Source: Bradymonadales bacterium
GTDB lineage: Bacteria; Bdellovibrionota; UBA2394
Assembly: GCA_007693605.1 (NCBI GenBank)
Contig: REDG01000028.1
Coordinates: 1 to 46,127 of the forward strand
Reading direction: 5' to 3'
Length of the DNA stretch: 46,127 bases
Shown: positions 9,989-18,969 of the stretch, one piece after another
Layout: the number at the start of each line of letters is the position of its first letter
Position numbering within the stretch: position 1 is the first letter of the stretch
Notes under the pieces: model-generated
The model's database searches: none
Seen by the model: the letters and a program-made list of their open reading frames with translations, nothing else
Told to the model about the DNA's origin: nothing
Made by a program: the position numbers and the translations under genes

Positions 9989-12364
9989 ATGGCTGATCCG
10001 AGACAAAGCCCGATGATGAAGCAATGGAGATCGCTTAAGGCGCAGGCTGGGGGGAATCTTTTGTTCTTTCGTCTGGGAGATTTTTACGAACTGTTCGAAC
10101 AAGATGCGGTGCAGGCGGCTCCTCTGATGGGGGTGACTCTGACCTCCAGAAATAGAAAAGCAGAAGATGAAGAGCCCATCCCTCTGTGTGGAGTGCCGGT
10201 TCATCAGTTTGAGGTTTATGCTCACAAGCTTTTGGACAAAGCCAAAGCAATCTCGGTGGCAGAGCAGACCGAAGATCCCCAGTCGACAAAGGGCTTGGTT
10301 CGACGAGAAATTGTACAGGAACTCACGCCGGGAATGCGCCTCTTGGCCAATGAGGATCGGCCTCACTACACGGCTCTTATCGTCGGGAAAGAAGAGGATT
10401 GGATTCTCGCCGCTTGTGATATTGCGACTGGGCATGCGCTTATTGAACGAGGCGAAAGCCTAGAGGCTCTAGAGGATGCAGTTTCTCGACTTCCCATCGA
10501 AGATTTACGCATTCCCCATGGCACGAAGCTTTCTTGTTCGGTTGGTTTTCAGCGAGCTTGCCACCTACTCCTTCCCCGTCAGGCCCGCGCCAGACTCATG
10601 GAGGCCTTTTTATTGACGGATCTTTCAGACCTTCCCCTTCAGTCTGAGCTGGAGATGCAATGTTTAGGAAGTCTAATCGAAATCTGTCAAAGGGCTCAGC
10701 CCCTAACGCCTCTTCGATTTACCCCCTTTCAGGAGCAAGCGCATTTAGTGTGGATGGGGGCCAGCACTCGAAGACATCTTCATTTGTTTGAACCCAAAGA
10801 ACAGAACCTTTTCCAGCTTTTGGATCAAACCCAAACAGCCTTTGGCCGCCGAGAGCTAAAGAGCTTGATGATGCACCCCACACAATCGTCTAAAGAAATT
10901 CGAAATCGCCAAGAGCTGCTTCGGTACTTGAAGCAAAAGCCTTTCGAGAGGTCTCAGCTCAGAAAGTCTCTCAAAAGAGTCTACGATCTTGAAAGGCTTC
11001 TTCGAAGAAAGCGCCAGGCTCCCCAACTCTTTCAAATTGCTCAAAGCCTGCAAGCCAGTTTAGAGGCCGTGAGAGCTCTGTCTGATGAACTCCCGTTTTT
11101 CCGAGAACTCAAAGAGGAGTTTTCGGCTTTTGAACAACTTTCTCAACAATTTGAAAGAGAACTATCCTGGAGCGAAGAGCCTCATGCGGGTTGGATCGCT
11201 GAAAAAGTGAACCCCTCTCTTGATGAGCTGCGCGAACTACAAAAGAGGGCTCAAAAGGCTCTGAGCGATATGGAGCTCTCCCTTCGAGAGAAGTTTAAGG
11301 TCACGCATCTAAAGATTAAATTTCATCAAACGCATGGATTTGTGATGGAAGTTTCTCGCTCTCAGCGAGATAAGATTCCCGAGGGCGTGCCGAGAGTTCA
11401 AAGCCTAACTCAGGCGGATCGTTTCAAGCCTAGTGAGTTGAAAGACTTGGAGTCCAAGATCTTAAGCCTGGAGAGAAGAATTCGAGAGGCTGAAGAAGCC
11501 GAGATTCAGCGCCTTTACGAAGAACTCGAACGAGTTCGCCCAGCCTTGAGCCCCGCTTTGAAGAAGCTCGCTCGTCTTGATTGCTTTCAGTCTCTTGCAG
11601 AAGTCTCTACACGAGAAAACTGGTCTTCGCCCCAGGCACTCGACAAGATCGGCCAAGTTCGGCTCGAAGAAGCTTGGCACCCACTAACAAAGGAAAACTT
11701 TATCCCTTTGAGTTTTGAGCTCGACCAAGACCGACAACGTTGCCTTCTTTTGACCGGACCGAATATGGCAGGAAAGAGCAGCCTTCTTCGAGTGGCCGCT
11801 CTTTGCGCCTTTTTGCACCAGATTGGAAGCGACATTCCCGCTCGTGCCGGACACTTGAGCCGCTTTGACCGCATCTCCTGTCGCATGGGGGCTCATGATG
11901 ATTTACTTTTCGGCAAGAGTACATTTTTTGTGGAAATGAAAGAGGTGGCCCAAATGCTTCAAGGAGCGACCGAACAGAGTCTGCTTCTCTTTGACGAGAT
12001 CGGTCGGGGAACTTCCACCTATGATGGAATGAGTTTGGCCTGGGCCATTACCGAAGAGGTTCATGGACTCAAAGCTCTCAGCATTGTGGCCACTCACTAC
12101 TTGGAACTTGCGGCCCTAGAGCAAAGCTGCAAGGCATTGAAAAACTACCACTTAGGAGTCAGAGAGATTCGAGGCAAATTGATTTTCACGCGAAAACTCG
12201 AAGCCGGTCCTGCTTCTCAGAGTTATGGCATTCAGGTCGCACGGCTCGCCGAGCTGCCGCCTGCTTTGCTCGCCAGAGCCGAAAAGAAGCTGAAAGACTT
12301 GGAAAGGAAGCGGAGCCCGAAGGCCCCCTTGTTCGAATGGGTGGAGTCCCAGCGCTATGTCTAG
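9989..12364 (+). CDS. mutS: DNA mismatch repair protein MutS
   Basis: Recognises mismatches and small loops and recruits MutL. The N-terminal mismatch-binding domain has FFRLGDFYELF, giving the Phe-x-Glu wedge (F32, E34). The C-terminal ABC-type ATPase has Walker A GPNMAGKSS (G590-S598, Lys596) and Walker B LLFDEIGRGTSTYDG. The C-terminal dimerisation part contains AGPASQSYGIQVA. At 791 residues it is somewhat shorter than the E. coli protein (853). SPMMKQWRSLKAQ aligns with the E. coli N-terminus, supporting this ATG. AGGG directly abuts the start, so there is no normally spaced Shine-Dalgarno. A weak promoter candidate is TTGCGA (9948) and TAGATT (9972), spaced 18 bases, which would give a very short leader. 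Confidence 0.97.
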   Translation: MADPRQSPMMKQWRSLKAQAGGNLLFFRLGDFYELFEQDAVQAAPLMGVTLTSRNRKAEDEEPIPLCGVPVHQFEVYAHKLLDKAKAISVAEQTEDPQSTKGLVRREIVQELTPGMRLLANEDRPHYTALIVGKEEDWILAACDIATGHALIERGESLEALEDAVSRLPIEDLRIPHGTKLSCSVGFQRACHLLLPRQARARLMEAFLLTDLSDLPLQSELEMQCLGSLIEICQRAQPLTPLRFTPFQEQAHLVWMGASTRRHLHLFEPKEQNLFQLLDQTQTAFGRRELKSLMMHPTQSSKEIRNRQELLRYLKQKPFERSQLRKSLKRVYDLERLLRRKRQAPQLFQIAQSLQASLEAVRALSDELPFFRELKEEFSAFEQLSQQFERELSWSEEPHAGWIAEKVNPSLDELRELQKRAQKALSDMELSLREKFKVTHLKIKFHQTHGFVMEVSRSQRDKIPEGVPRVQSLTQADRFKPSELKDLESKILSLERRIREAEEAEIQRLYEELERVRPALSPALKKLARLDCFQSLAEVSTRENWSSPQALDKIGQVRLEEAWHPLTKENFIPLSFELDQDRQRCLLLTGPNMAGKSSLLRVAALCAFLHQIGSDIPARAGHLSRFDRISCRMGAHDDLLFGKSTFFVEMKEVAQMLQGATEQSLLLFDEIGRGTSTYDGMSLAWAITEEVHGLKALSIVATHYLELAALEQSCKALKNYHLGVREIRGKLIFTRKLEAGPASQSYGIQVARLAELPPALLARAEKKLKDLERKRSPKAPLFEWVESQRYV

Positions 12365-12779
12365 ACGAATGGGTCGAGTTTATGATTTGAAAAGTCTTTT
12401 TGATCGGCTGAACCGAATCTATTTTGACGGGAGATTGTCAGACATTCAAGTGGAGTGGGCCAACCGAAAGCCCGAGCGCGCTCTTCGCTCGGTGACCCTG
12501 GGTGAGTACTTTGCCGACCGAAAACTCATTCGAATTTCAAGGCGGCTCGATCAGGCCAGGGTTCCACTTTTCTTTCTAGAGCATATTTTGTTTCATGAAA
12601 TGCTCCACGCGGTTTTTCCCAGAGACTCTCACAAAATGCATACCGAAAAGTTTCGAAAGTTTGAGCGAATGCAGCCCGACTACGAAAGGGCCAAGGCCTG
12701 GGAGAAAAAGAATCTAAAGCTTCTTTTTGAGGCCGACCAGATGAATCTCTTCACCAGAAAGAAACGAATTGAGCTCTAG
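12357..12779 (+). CDS. SprT-like zinc metallopeptidase domain protein
   Basis: 140-residue protein whose N-terminal half (LKSLFDRLNRIYFDGRL) matches the start of SprT-like domains. The zinc site is HEMLH (H80, E81, H84), with a probable third ligand at H95 in the segment HTEKFRKFE, which corresponds to the HGxxF/W region of the family. SprT/Spartan relatives include enzymes that digest DNA-protein crosslinks; a role here in DNA repair is an inference from its overlap with mutS. The ATG lies eight bases inside the end of mutS, so translation is probably coupled. Confidence 0.85.
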   Translation: MSRRMGRVYDLKSLFDRLNRIYFDGRLSDIQVEWANRKPERALRSVTLGEYFADRKLIRISRRLDQARVPLFFLEHILFHEMLHAVFPRDSHKMHTEKFRKFERMQPDYERAKAWEKKNLKLLFEADQMNLFTRKKRIEL

Positions 12780-12850
12780 AAAATTTAATTCCGCTTTCCA
12801 GAGGTCTCGATCCCCCTCCTCCCTCGTCCCCCTGTCAGAGCCCGCCTTCT

Positions 12851-13105
12851 TTACTGCCCCCGCCTCTCCCAACGCCGTCGCCCGTTATTATGCCGCCGAC
12901 AAAGCAGCCGAAGATTCGCCTCACTCGACTCTCCCCCTCTCGAAAACTCCAATATATCATCCCACTCCAGCCCAAAGCTCGAACCACAGGGCCTTCCCGT
13001 CCTTGGCTCCACAAAAACACAAGCCCCAGCATCTCTCTTCCACACCTCCGCTCGCACAGATTTTGGAATATGCCGACTTCGCTTCCCTTTAGTCCGAACT
13101 TTCAC
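12851..13105 (-). pseudogene. Degenerate HNH endonuclease fragment
   Basis: 84 residues beginning at GTG. IPKSVRAEVWKRDAGACVF, then LEWDDILEFSRGGE and NLRLLCRRHNN, match the common HNH endonuclease pattern (V..RD.G.C, LE.DHI.P.ARGG, NLRLLC..HN). The Asn (N64) and last His (H72) are kept, but the first catalytic His (DHI) is Asp (D50). The C-terminus breaks into Arg/Gly-rich sequence right after the motif. No ribosome-binding site is obvious, and the reading frame stays open upstream without a start. This looks like a remnant of a larger HNH protein rather than an active nuclease, though a small non-catalytic protein cannot be excluded. Confidence 0.65.
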
Positions 13106-13132
13106 CCCTTCGCCGCCAGCGGCTGAAACAAA

Positions 13133-13145
13133 TTCCGTAGCGGAA
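13133..13145. repeat. Small TTCCG/CGGAA hairpin
   Basis: TTCCG, a three-base loop, CGGAA. The same core occurs in the longer hairpin at 22613-22635. It may belong to a family of short intergenic palindromes, but two copies are weak support. Confidence 0.3.
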
Positions 13146-13213
13146 GCAGCCCGCCCCCGACTGCTCTCCAGATTCTCAGATTTGATGCCCGGGCTTAGAA
13201 AAACCCGTCAACA

Positions 13214-13256
13214 AAAAAATAAAAATAAGTCCCTTAAAAACATATTTTTATTTTTT
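13214..13256. repeat. Perfect 14-bp A/T inverted repeat
   Basis: Arms AAAAAATAAAAATA (13214-13227) and TATTTTTATTTTTT (13243-13256) are perfect complements around a 15-base loop. With A-runs on one side and T-runs on the other it could act as a weak bidirectional terminator, although it lacks the GC stem of a standard one. Confidence 0.6.
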
Positions 13257-13436
13257 GGGAAGGAACGAGGGGGTGGCAGTTAAAAAATGAACGGGCCCAA
13301 AGTCATGGAAGTCTAAACTTTCACTTTTTAGAAGAACGAATCTGCAGCAAGATCTCGTTTATCAGAAAAATCACTTCCGCTCCGGCAGTGAATCCCTTCC
13401 CCAGTTTGAGAAGTCAAACCCGACTCCAAAAACATA

Positions 13437-13480
13437 GAAAAATGAAGATGAGTTTTTCGAGTACTCATTTTCAATTTTTT
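13437..13480. repeat. Imperfect hairpin resembling the 13214 element
   Basis: The left arm (13437-13453) ends in ATGAGT; the right arm (13463-13480) begins ACTCAT and ends in a run of six T. The arms pair over about 16 positions with a few mismatches. As at 13256, the T-run is followed by GGG and a G/A-rich stretch, so the two hairpins may be diverged copies of one element. Confidence 0.45.
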
Positions 13481-13647
13481 GGGCAGAGGAAGGGGGCTAA
13501 GAAACGAATGTCTCAGGAGTTTTTGCAGAGTCGCACCTGCTCATTGGGGTGGGGTTTCTAAGGGATTGAATTTACACGTTTTTTTCTATTGTCTTGGATT
13601 TTTTTCTGGTACTCCTCTTGCAGGCTAGTAAGGCTAGGTGCTCTACG

Positions 13648-14127
13648 ATGTGGTTTTTTAGAATATGTCTCTACCAGGCTTTTTTTATGGCGGCTCTCGT
13701 CGTCTATGATCGGTCGCCTCTTTTGGCCTCGGCCCTTCGCTCTTCGTCTCCTTCCTCTTCGGCGAAGAGCTGCTCGTTGAGCTTTACGCGCCTCAGTCTT
13801 ATCCAGAGAGTTAAAGCGCTTGAGGCGGAAAAGGAGGGGCTGGCCAAGAAGCGCGATGCCCTCAAAAAAGAATTAGACAGGCGTTTTCAAACGAGCGCGC
13901 CTACTCGCGATCAAGCCCCTGAAGGCCTGAATTCAGGTAATCCTCTGGCAACAACTTCTGAACTGCTTGGTATGATGTCGCCCCTCATTCTTGATCTCGC
14001 CAATACAACAGCAGCGAAACAAATCATTGCTGATTATGGTTTTCGTATACTGCAGCTTGAGAGGCAAATTCACGAGCTACATCTTGAACTCAATGAGTTG
14101 GCAGCATCCCAAAACGAACAGCCCTAA
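13648..14127 (+). CDS. Small exported coiled-coil protein, function unknown
   Basis: 159 residues from an ATG with AGGTG eight bases upstream; the frame is open back to a TTG at 13594, but the ATG fits a signal sequence better. Residues 1-30 form a hydrophobic leader (basic Arg5, core ICLYQAFFMAALVV, possible cleavage after ASA). A Ser-rich linker follows, then heptad-like helices at about 51-80 and 120-155 (RVKALEAEKEGLAKKRDALKKEL region and the C-terminal LQLERQIHELHLELNEL). This suggests a periplasmic coiled-coil protein. It lies 142 bases before gatC on the same strand. I do not recognise the family. Confidence 0.65.
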   Translation: MWFFRICLYQAFFMAALVVYDRSPLLASALRSSSPSSSAKSCSLSFTRLSLIQRVKALEAEKEGLAKKRDALKKELDRRFQTSAPTRDQAPEGLNSGNPLATTSELLGMMSPLILDLANTTAAKQIIADYGFRILQLERQIHELHLELNELAASQNEQP

Positions 14128-14269
14128 CGAACTAGACTTGGACTTGAATTTTTCTGAGGCTCCAATTTTGGGGTTGCATCGATCTGAGGGCAAGCATCCC
14201 GCAGTGGGGCCCCCAATTCCCCCTGAGTCTTCACTTGATCTCTAGGGGCTTTTTATTCAGGTTAGAGCC

Positions 14270-14620
14270 GTGAAACTGGATTTGGAACAAGTCTCTCGGC
14301 TGGCCTATCTCTCTCTGACGGAGAGCGAAAAGGCTCGTTTTGAAAAGCAGCTAGAAGAGATTTTGAATTTTGTCGATCAACTGCAGCAAGTGCCCATGAC
14401 CGCAGAAGAAACAAAGAAAATGGGGCAGTTTCATGTCCAAACCGCCTTTTATGAGTCCCTCAAACTCGACCCTCTTGAGAAACTAAGACCAGACAGCGAG
14501 CAAAGCGAAGAACTTCAGAGCCTCGTCCTCACGAACGAAGAAGCCACTCAGAATGCCCCTAAAGCCTCAGGCCTTCCAAACGAGCTTTTGTACGAAGTGC
14601 CTTCCATTATGGAGAACTAA
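14270..14620 (+). CDS. gatC: Asp-tRNA(Asn)/Glu-tRNA(Gln) amidotransferase subunit C
   Basis: Small subunit that stabilises GatA and helps the GatCAB complex make Gln-tRNA(Gln) and/or Asn-tRNA(Asn). The opening LDLEQVSRLAYLSLTESEKARFEKQLEEILNFVDQL is the family signature. The C-terminal NAPKASGLPNELLYEVPSIME is typical. The start is GTG. At 116 residues it is slightly longer than usual (about 95). It heads gatC-gatA-gatB, suggesting the organism uses the indirect route for one or both amide tRNAs. Confidence 0.93.
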   Translation: MKLDLEQVSRLAYLSLTESEKARFEKQLEEILNFVDQLQQVPMTAEETKKMGQFHVQTAFYESLKLDPLEKLRPDSEQSEELQSLVLTNEEATQNAPKASGLPNELLYEVPSIMEN

Positions 14621-14625
14621 AACTC

Positions 14626-16071
14626 GTGGGACGACTTCACCAGCTTTTACGAAATTTCAAAGAGAAGAAAGCCTCGTATCGAGAGTATTACTCTGACGAA
14701 ATGCCCAAGATCAAAAGAAGAAACGAGGAGCTTGGCGCTTATTTAGAAATCTTTGAAGAGCTGGTAGAAACACAAGTTACTGAACTCGAGTCTGGAAAGC
14801 GCGCGGGCCGTTTGGCGGGCCTACCCTTGGCCATCAAAGACATTATCTCCATTCAAGGTCAGCGGCTCACGGCAGCCAGTAAAATTCTTGAAAACTATCG
14901 AGCGCCCCGATCAGCCACCGTCGTCGAACGACTAGATCGAGAAGGCGCCGTATTTGTGGGTCGCTCCAATTGTGACGAGTTCGCCATGGGCTCGTCAAAT
15001 GAGAACTCGGCCTACGGTCCGGCCAAAAACCCCTTCGATTTAAGTCGAAGTCCGGGCGGAAGTTCTGGCGGCTCCGCATCGGCTGTAGCCGGGGAACTCT
15101 GTGTCGGCGCCCTCGGCACCGATACCGGCGGAAGCATTCGACTTCCGGCGGCCTTCTGTGGAATCACAGGCTTGAAACCCACCTACGGACGAGTTTCTCG
15201 ATCGGGAGTGATCGCCTTTGCCAGCTCTCTAGATCAAGTCGGACCGATGGCCGACGATGCCCTCGATTGCGCCGAGATCCTTCAAGTCATTTCAGGCGCA
15301 GACCCTCGCGACAGCACGGCAATGAAGGTTCCGGTCGAAGACTTCGTGAAGGCTTGCGAGCCAAGCCCGCTGAAAGATCTGAAAATCGGTTACTCTCCCG
15401 ACTATCTAGAGTCAGAGTCCCTGCCGGAGGCCTATAAAAAGGAGCTGCAAGAAGCCAAAAGAAGTTTTGAAAAGCTTGGCGCAAAATTTTACCCGATGAC
15501 ATTAGAACATCTGCCCTATTCCATTGCCGCCTACTACATCATCGCGCCCGCCGAGGCCTCGAGCAATCTGGCTCGCTATGATGGGGTGAGATTTGGTCAC
15601 CGAACCAAGGCCTTTGAAAGTCTTAAAGAGATGATTGTCCAAAGTCGTTCGGAAGGCTTCGGAGATGAAGTCAAAAGAAGAATCATGATCGGAAGTTTTG
15701 CGCTGAGTTCAGGCTATTTTGATGCCTACTACTCGAAGGCCCAGTTTGTGCGCTCTTTGATTCAAAAGGAGTTTTTGGAAGCCTTCAAAAAGGTTGACCT
15801 GTTGTTCTGGCCAAGCTCCCCACGCCCCCCTTTCCCTTTGGGCAAAGAAGAGAAAGATCCTTTGAGTTTGTATTTGGCCGACATCTTTACCATTCCTGTC
15901 AACCTGGCAGGACTCCCCGCCTTGAGTTTTCCGATTGGCTACGATGAAGACTCCCTTCCGATTGGGGCTCAACTGATCGGAAGAGCCTTTGCCGAAGCGG
16001 AGTTGCTAAGAAGTCTGGCTGCTTATGAACGAGAACGACCCTTTGAAAAGAGGCCACTCGCATGTCATTAG
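14626..16071 (+). CDS. gatA: Asp-tRNA(Asn)/Glu-tRNA(Gln) amidotransferase subunit A
   Basis: Amidase-signature subunit that releases ammonia from glutamine. The Ser-cisSer-Lys triad is visible: Lys in PLAIKDII, the cis-Ser in the GGSSGGSASAVA segment, and the nucleophile Ser in GTDTGGSIRLPAAFCG. Downstream GLKPTYGRVSRSGVIAFASSLDQVGP is diagnostic of GatA. It is 481 residues long, as expected. The start is GTG, five bases after gatC, with no strong ribosome-binding site, so coupling to gatC is likely. Confidence 0.97.
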   Translation: MGRLHQLLRNFKEKKASYREYYSDEMPKIKRRNEELGAYLEIFEELVETQVTELESGKRAGRLAGLPLAIKDIISIQGQRLTAASKILENYRAPRSATVVERLDREGAVFVGRSNCDEFAMGSSNENSAYGPAKNPFDLSRSPGGSSGGSASAVAGELCVGALGTDTGGSIRLPAAFCGITGLKPTYGRVSRSGVIAFASSLDQVGPMADDALDCAEILQVISGADPRDSTAMKVPVEDFVKACEPSPLKDLKIGYSPDYLESESLPEAYKKELQEAKRSFEKLGAKFYPMTLEHLPYSIAAYYIIAPAEASSNLARYDGVRFGHRTKAFESLKEMIVQSRSEGFGDEVKRRIMIGSFALSSGYFDAYYSKAQFVRSLIQKEFLEAFKKVDLLFWPSSPRPPFPLGKEEKDPLSLYLADIFTIPVNLAGLPALSFPIGYDEDSLPIGAQLIGRAFAEAELLRSLAAYERERPFEKRPLACH

Positions 16072-17516
16072 AAGAGTTCTCAAAGTCGCATGAAATCGTC
16101 ATTGGGCTAGAAGTTCATGCCCAACTCACAACAGACTTTAAACTGATGAGCCCGGCGAGTAACCGCTTTGGAAAGTCGCCCAACTCTTCGGTTTCAAGCG
16201 TCTGTACGGGAATGCCAGGGGCTCTGCCCGTATTGAACCAAAAGGCCATTGAGATGGCCGTCAAAACCGCACTGGCCCTTCACTGCAAGATTCAAAGCCC
16301 CAATGTGTTTTCGCGAAAGCATTATTTTTATCCGGACCTTCCGAAGGGCTATCAGATTTCACAATATGATTTACCCTATGCTAAATCGGGCCGCGTAGAG
16401 TTTTATCTGGAAGGCCAGAAAAGGTCGGTGGGGCTTCAACGAATTCATATGGAAGAAGACGCCGGAAAAAATCTTCATTTCGGCGATCAGGGAATTTCTT
16501 TGGTGGATTTGAATCGATCTTCCGTTCCTCTGATCGAGATTGTTTCAGAGCCTGAGCTTCGCTCGGCAGACGAAGCGGGGGCCTATTTGCGCGCTCTTCG
16601 TCGGGTGCTTCGCTACTTAGAAGTTTGCGACGGCAATATGGAAGAAGGCAATTTTCGCTGTGACGCCAATGTGAGCATTCGAAAACAGGGGGAAACACGA
16701 TTGGGAACTCGAGTGGAACTCAAAAACATCAACAGCTTTCGCAATCTTGAGCGAGCGATTCAGAACGAAGCGCTTCGACAGTGGGATCTTTTGAAGCAAG
16801 ATAAGCTCGTTGTACAAGAAACTCGAAGTTGGGATGCGAACGAGAACCTATCTCGATCAATGCGCTCTAAAGAAGAAGCGGCCGACTATCGTTATTTTCC
16901 AGAACCCGACCTGTTACCCCTCAGCCTTTCAGACGACTGGATCGAGAACCGAAGAAAGGCCCTTCCGGAGCTGCCGCTCGATCGCATGGAACGCTTTATG
17001 AAAGACTTCGAGCGATCGGCCTATGATGCTGAAGTTCTCACGAGCTCGAAACAGCTGGCCGATTATTTTGAAGAGATTGCCCTTCCGCTCAAAGACTATT
17101 CTCTGGCCTCGAACTTTATTCAGACGACGGTTCTGGCAAGTTTACAAGATGTAGAGAAAGGCCTCGAAGATTTCTACCCCGACGCCCCGGCCTTAACAGA
17201 ACTTTTGCAGGAGCTAAAACAGGGCAAGCTCTCGCTGAATATGGCAAAAGAAGTTTTCGAAGAAATGAAAACGAGCCGTCAGCCAGCTTCAAAGATCATC
17301 TCTGAAAAGGGCCTCTCTCAAGTCAACGACGATTCGATTCTACGAAGCTGTGTCAAGACTGTCATTCAGAATCACCCCGCTCAACTTGAGCAGTTTAAAG
17401 CCGGCAAAGACAAGCTTTTCGGTTTCTTTATGGGTCAATGCCAGAAGGAACTTAAGGGAAAGGGAAATCCTGCGACTTTGAAAGCTTTACTTGAAGAGGA
17501 ATTAAAGCAAAGCTAG
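16062..17516 (+). CDS. gatB: Asp-tRNA(Asn)/Glu-tRNA(Gln) amidotransferase subunit B
   Basis: Subunit that binds the misacylated tRNA, activates the acyl group with ATP and transamidates it. Family marks are IGLEVHAQL, CTGMPGALPVLN, KHYFYPDLPKGYQISQYD, HMEEDAGK and FRCDANVS, followed by the GatB/YqeY C-terminal tail domain (about 340-484). It is 484 residues long. The ATG overlaps the gatA stop by ten bases. Confidence 0.97.
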   Translation: MSLEEFSKSHEIVIGLEVHAQLTTDFKLMSPASNRFGKSPNSSVSSVCTGMPGALPVLNQKAIEMAVKTALALHCKIQSPNVFSRKHYFYPDLPKGYQISQYDLPYAKSGRVEFYLEGQKRSVGLQRIHMEEDAGKNLHFGDQGISLVDLNRSSVPLIEIVSEPELRSADEAGAYLRALRRVLRYLEVCDGNMEEGNFRCDANVSIRKQGETRLGTRVELKNINSFRNLERAIQNEALRQWDLLKQDKLVVQETRSWDANENLSRSMRSKEEAADYRYFPEPDLLPLSLSDDWIENRRKALPELPLDRMERFMKDFERSAYDAEVLTSSKQLADYFEEIALPLKDYSLASNFIQTTVLASLQDVEKGLEDFYPDAPALTELLQELKQGKLSLNMAKEVFEEMKTSRQPASKIISEKGLSQVNDDSILRSCVKTVIQNHPAQLEQFKAGKDKLFGFFMGQCQKELKGKGNPATLKALLEEELKQS

Positions 17517-17602
17517 GGGGCGAAAACGGAAGACAGGAAACCTGTAAAACTGCCGGAGGTGATATGCTAGCATCGCATGACAAAGCAGGAGGTAGAATCG
17601 AC

Positions 17603-18544
17603 ATGACCGCAAACAAAAAATTTCCGAAGCTCGGAACGAAGGTTTGGTGGAATGGCGAAATGATTCCGGCCGAGTCTGCCACGCTGCATGTTTCAGCTCA
17701 CAGTTTGCACTATGGCCTTGGTGTGTTTGAGGGGATTCGTGCCTACAAACAAAAAGACGGGGGCTTAGGCATCTTCAGAGGCTTTGATCATATGAGGCGC
17801 TTCGTCGACTCTTGTCGAATATCAGGCCTTCCGACCCCCTACTCGACAGAAGAACTTCTAGAAGCCTGCAAAAGTACCGTGAGGGAATCAGGATTCGAAG
17901 CTTGCTATTTAAGACCCATTGGATTTTTAGACGCCGGACCCTTAGGTGTCGCCTTTGACGCCAACACTCACCCCTTTACCATTGCCATTCTCAGTATGGA
18001 TTGGGGCAAGTACCTCGGAGCAGACGCTGCGAATCAGGGGGCCAAAATCAAGATTTCCTCTTTCACCAGGCATCACCCCAATATCGCCATGACTAAAGCC
18101 AAACTCACCGGAAACTATATCAACAGCGTGATGGCGAAGGTCGAAGCGAAACAAATGGGCTTTGATGAAGGAATTCTGCTCGATCCTGAGGGTTATGTGG
18201 CCGAAGGCTCCGGAGAAAATCTCTTTGTGGTGAAGCGAGGTAAAGTCATTACGCCCTCAGTTGAAAGTGTTCTGGAAGGAATCACAAGAGATACGGTCAT
18301 TCAGATTTTATCCGATATGGGCGTATCTTACCAAGAGAGGCGAATGAGCCGAGATGAACTCTATGCGGCTGATGAGGTTTTCTTTTCAGGAACTGCGGCA
18401 GAGATCACTCCCATTGCCGAAATTGATTTTCGAAAGATTGGAGACGGGCGCCCTGGAAAGCTCACACAAGAGATTTCAAAACGATTCTTTAGCATCGTCA
18501 CCGGCGAAAACAGCGAAAGGAAGGCTTGGATCGATCGCGTATGA
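17603..18544 (+). CDS. ilvE: Branched-chain amino acid aminotransferase (class IV PLP enzyme)
   Basis: Transfers the amino group between glutamate and branched-chain keto acids; fold type IV PLP enzyme. ATG 17603 has AGGAGGT about nine bases upstream and gives 313 residues, near the usual 309; an earlier in-frame start at 17564 is less likely. Marks are HYGLGVFEGIRAY, the probable PLP lysine in the AMTKAKLTGNYINS segment, GFDEGILLDPEGYVAEGSGENLF and the late SGTAAEITPI. Related class IV enzymes (D-amino acid aminotransferase, ADC lyase) are less like it. The stop overlaps the following lipoprotein gene by four bases. Confidence 0.93.
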   Translation: MTANKKFPKLGTKVWWNGEMIPAESATLHVSAHSLHYGLGVFEGIRAYKQKDGGLGIFRGFDHMRRFVDSCRISGLPTPYSTEELLEACKSTVRESGFEACYLRPIGFLDAGPLGVAFDANTHPFTIAILSMDWGKYLGADAANQGAKIKISSFTRHHPNIAMTKAKLTGNYINSVMAKVEAKQMGFDEGILLDPEGYVAEGSGENLFVVKRGKVITPSVESVLEGITRDTVIQILSDMGVSYQERRMSRDELYAADEVFFSGTAAEITPIAEIDFRKIGDGRPGKLTQEISKRFFSIVTGENSERKAWIDRV

Positions 18545-18969
18545 GACACGCCTTCTTGCTGGCTCTCGTTTTCTCTTTAGTGGGCTGCGCCAGTCGACCG
18601 GCTCCCGAAGCGGATATGTCCGCTCATCGAAAGACTTTCGTGGAGAGTCAGTTGACCCCTTCCGAACTCTTTCTGCACACCGAACAGTATTTGCAGTGGA
18701 TGCTCGGCTACAATATTCGACTGAGAGATGAAGATCGCGGTTTGTTGGTAACCGACTGGGTCATGGATGACCCGCACCTTCGACATCAGCTCTCCCTTCG
18801 AGTGAACCAGGGCTTGGAACAGGCCTCGCTTTTGACGGCGAATTTTACGGTTCAGGAGCTCAGGGGCGACGCTTGGGTAGAGATCCCCTCTGGAGGAGAG
18901 CCTGAGGAGGACCTTCTGGTCGAAATCGAGGAGCAGGTGCGCCGCATCGAAATTGAGCGCTTTCAGTAG
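18541..18969 (+). CDS. Small lipoprotein, function unknown
   Basis: 142 residues with a lipoprotein signal: MRHAFLLALVFSLVGC, lipobox LVGC, lipid-modified Cys16. The mature part is mostly polar with a C-terminal acidic/helical end. I do not recognise the family. The ATG overlaps the ilvE stop (ATGA), so it is translationally coupled to ilvE, and the kinase gene follows after 54 bases. Confidence 0.8.
   Translation: MRHAFLLALVFSLVGCASRPAPEADMSAHRKTFVESQLTPSELFLHTEQYLQWMLGYNIRLRDEDRGLLVTDWVMDDPHLRHQLSLRVNQGLEQASLLTANFTVQELRGDAWVEIPSGGEPEEDLLVEIEEQVRRIEIERFQ

Larger units (their letters stand above)
12780..13647. other. Gene-poor AT-rich region with HNH remnant and hairpins
   Basis: Between the SprT-like gene and the coiled-coil gene there is only a decayed HNH fragment (12851-13105, minus). 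After it come about 540 bases of AT-rich, homopolymer-rich sequence unlike the neighbouring coding DNA, with two long inverted repeats described separately. No other coding frame is credible. Confidence 0.6.

Noticed and set aside
14128..14269. Terminator or riboswitch before gatC
   Set aside because: G/C-rich blocks (GGGGCCCCC region) could pair in several ways, but no clean stem followed by a T-run or conserved aptamer is recognisable.
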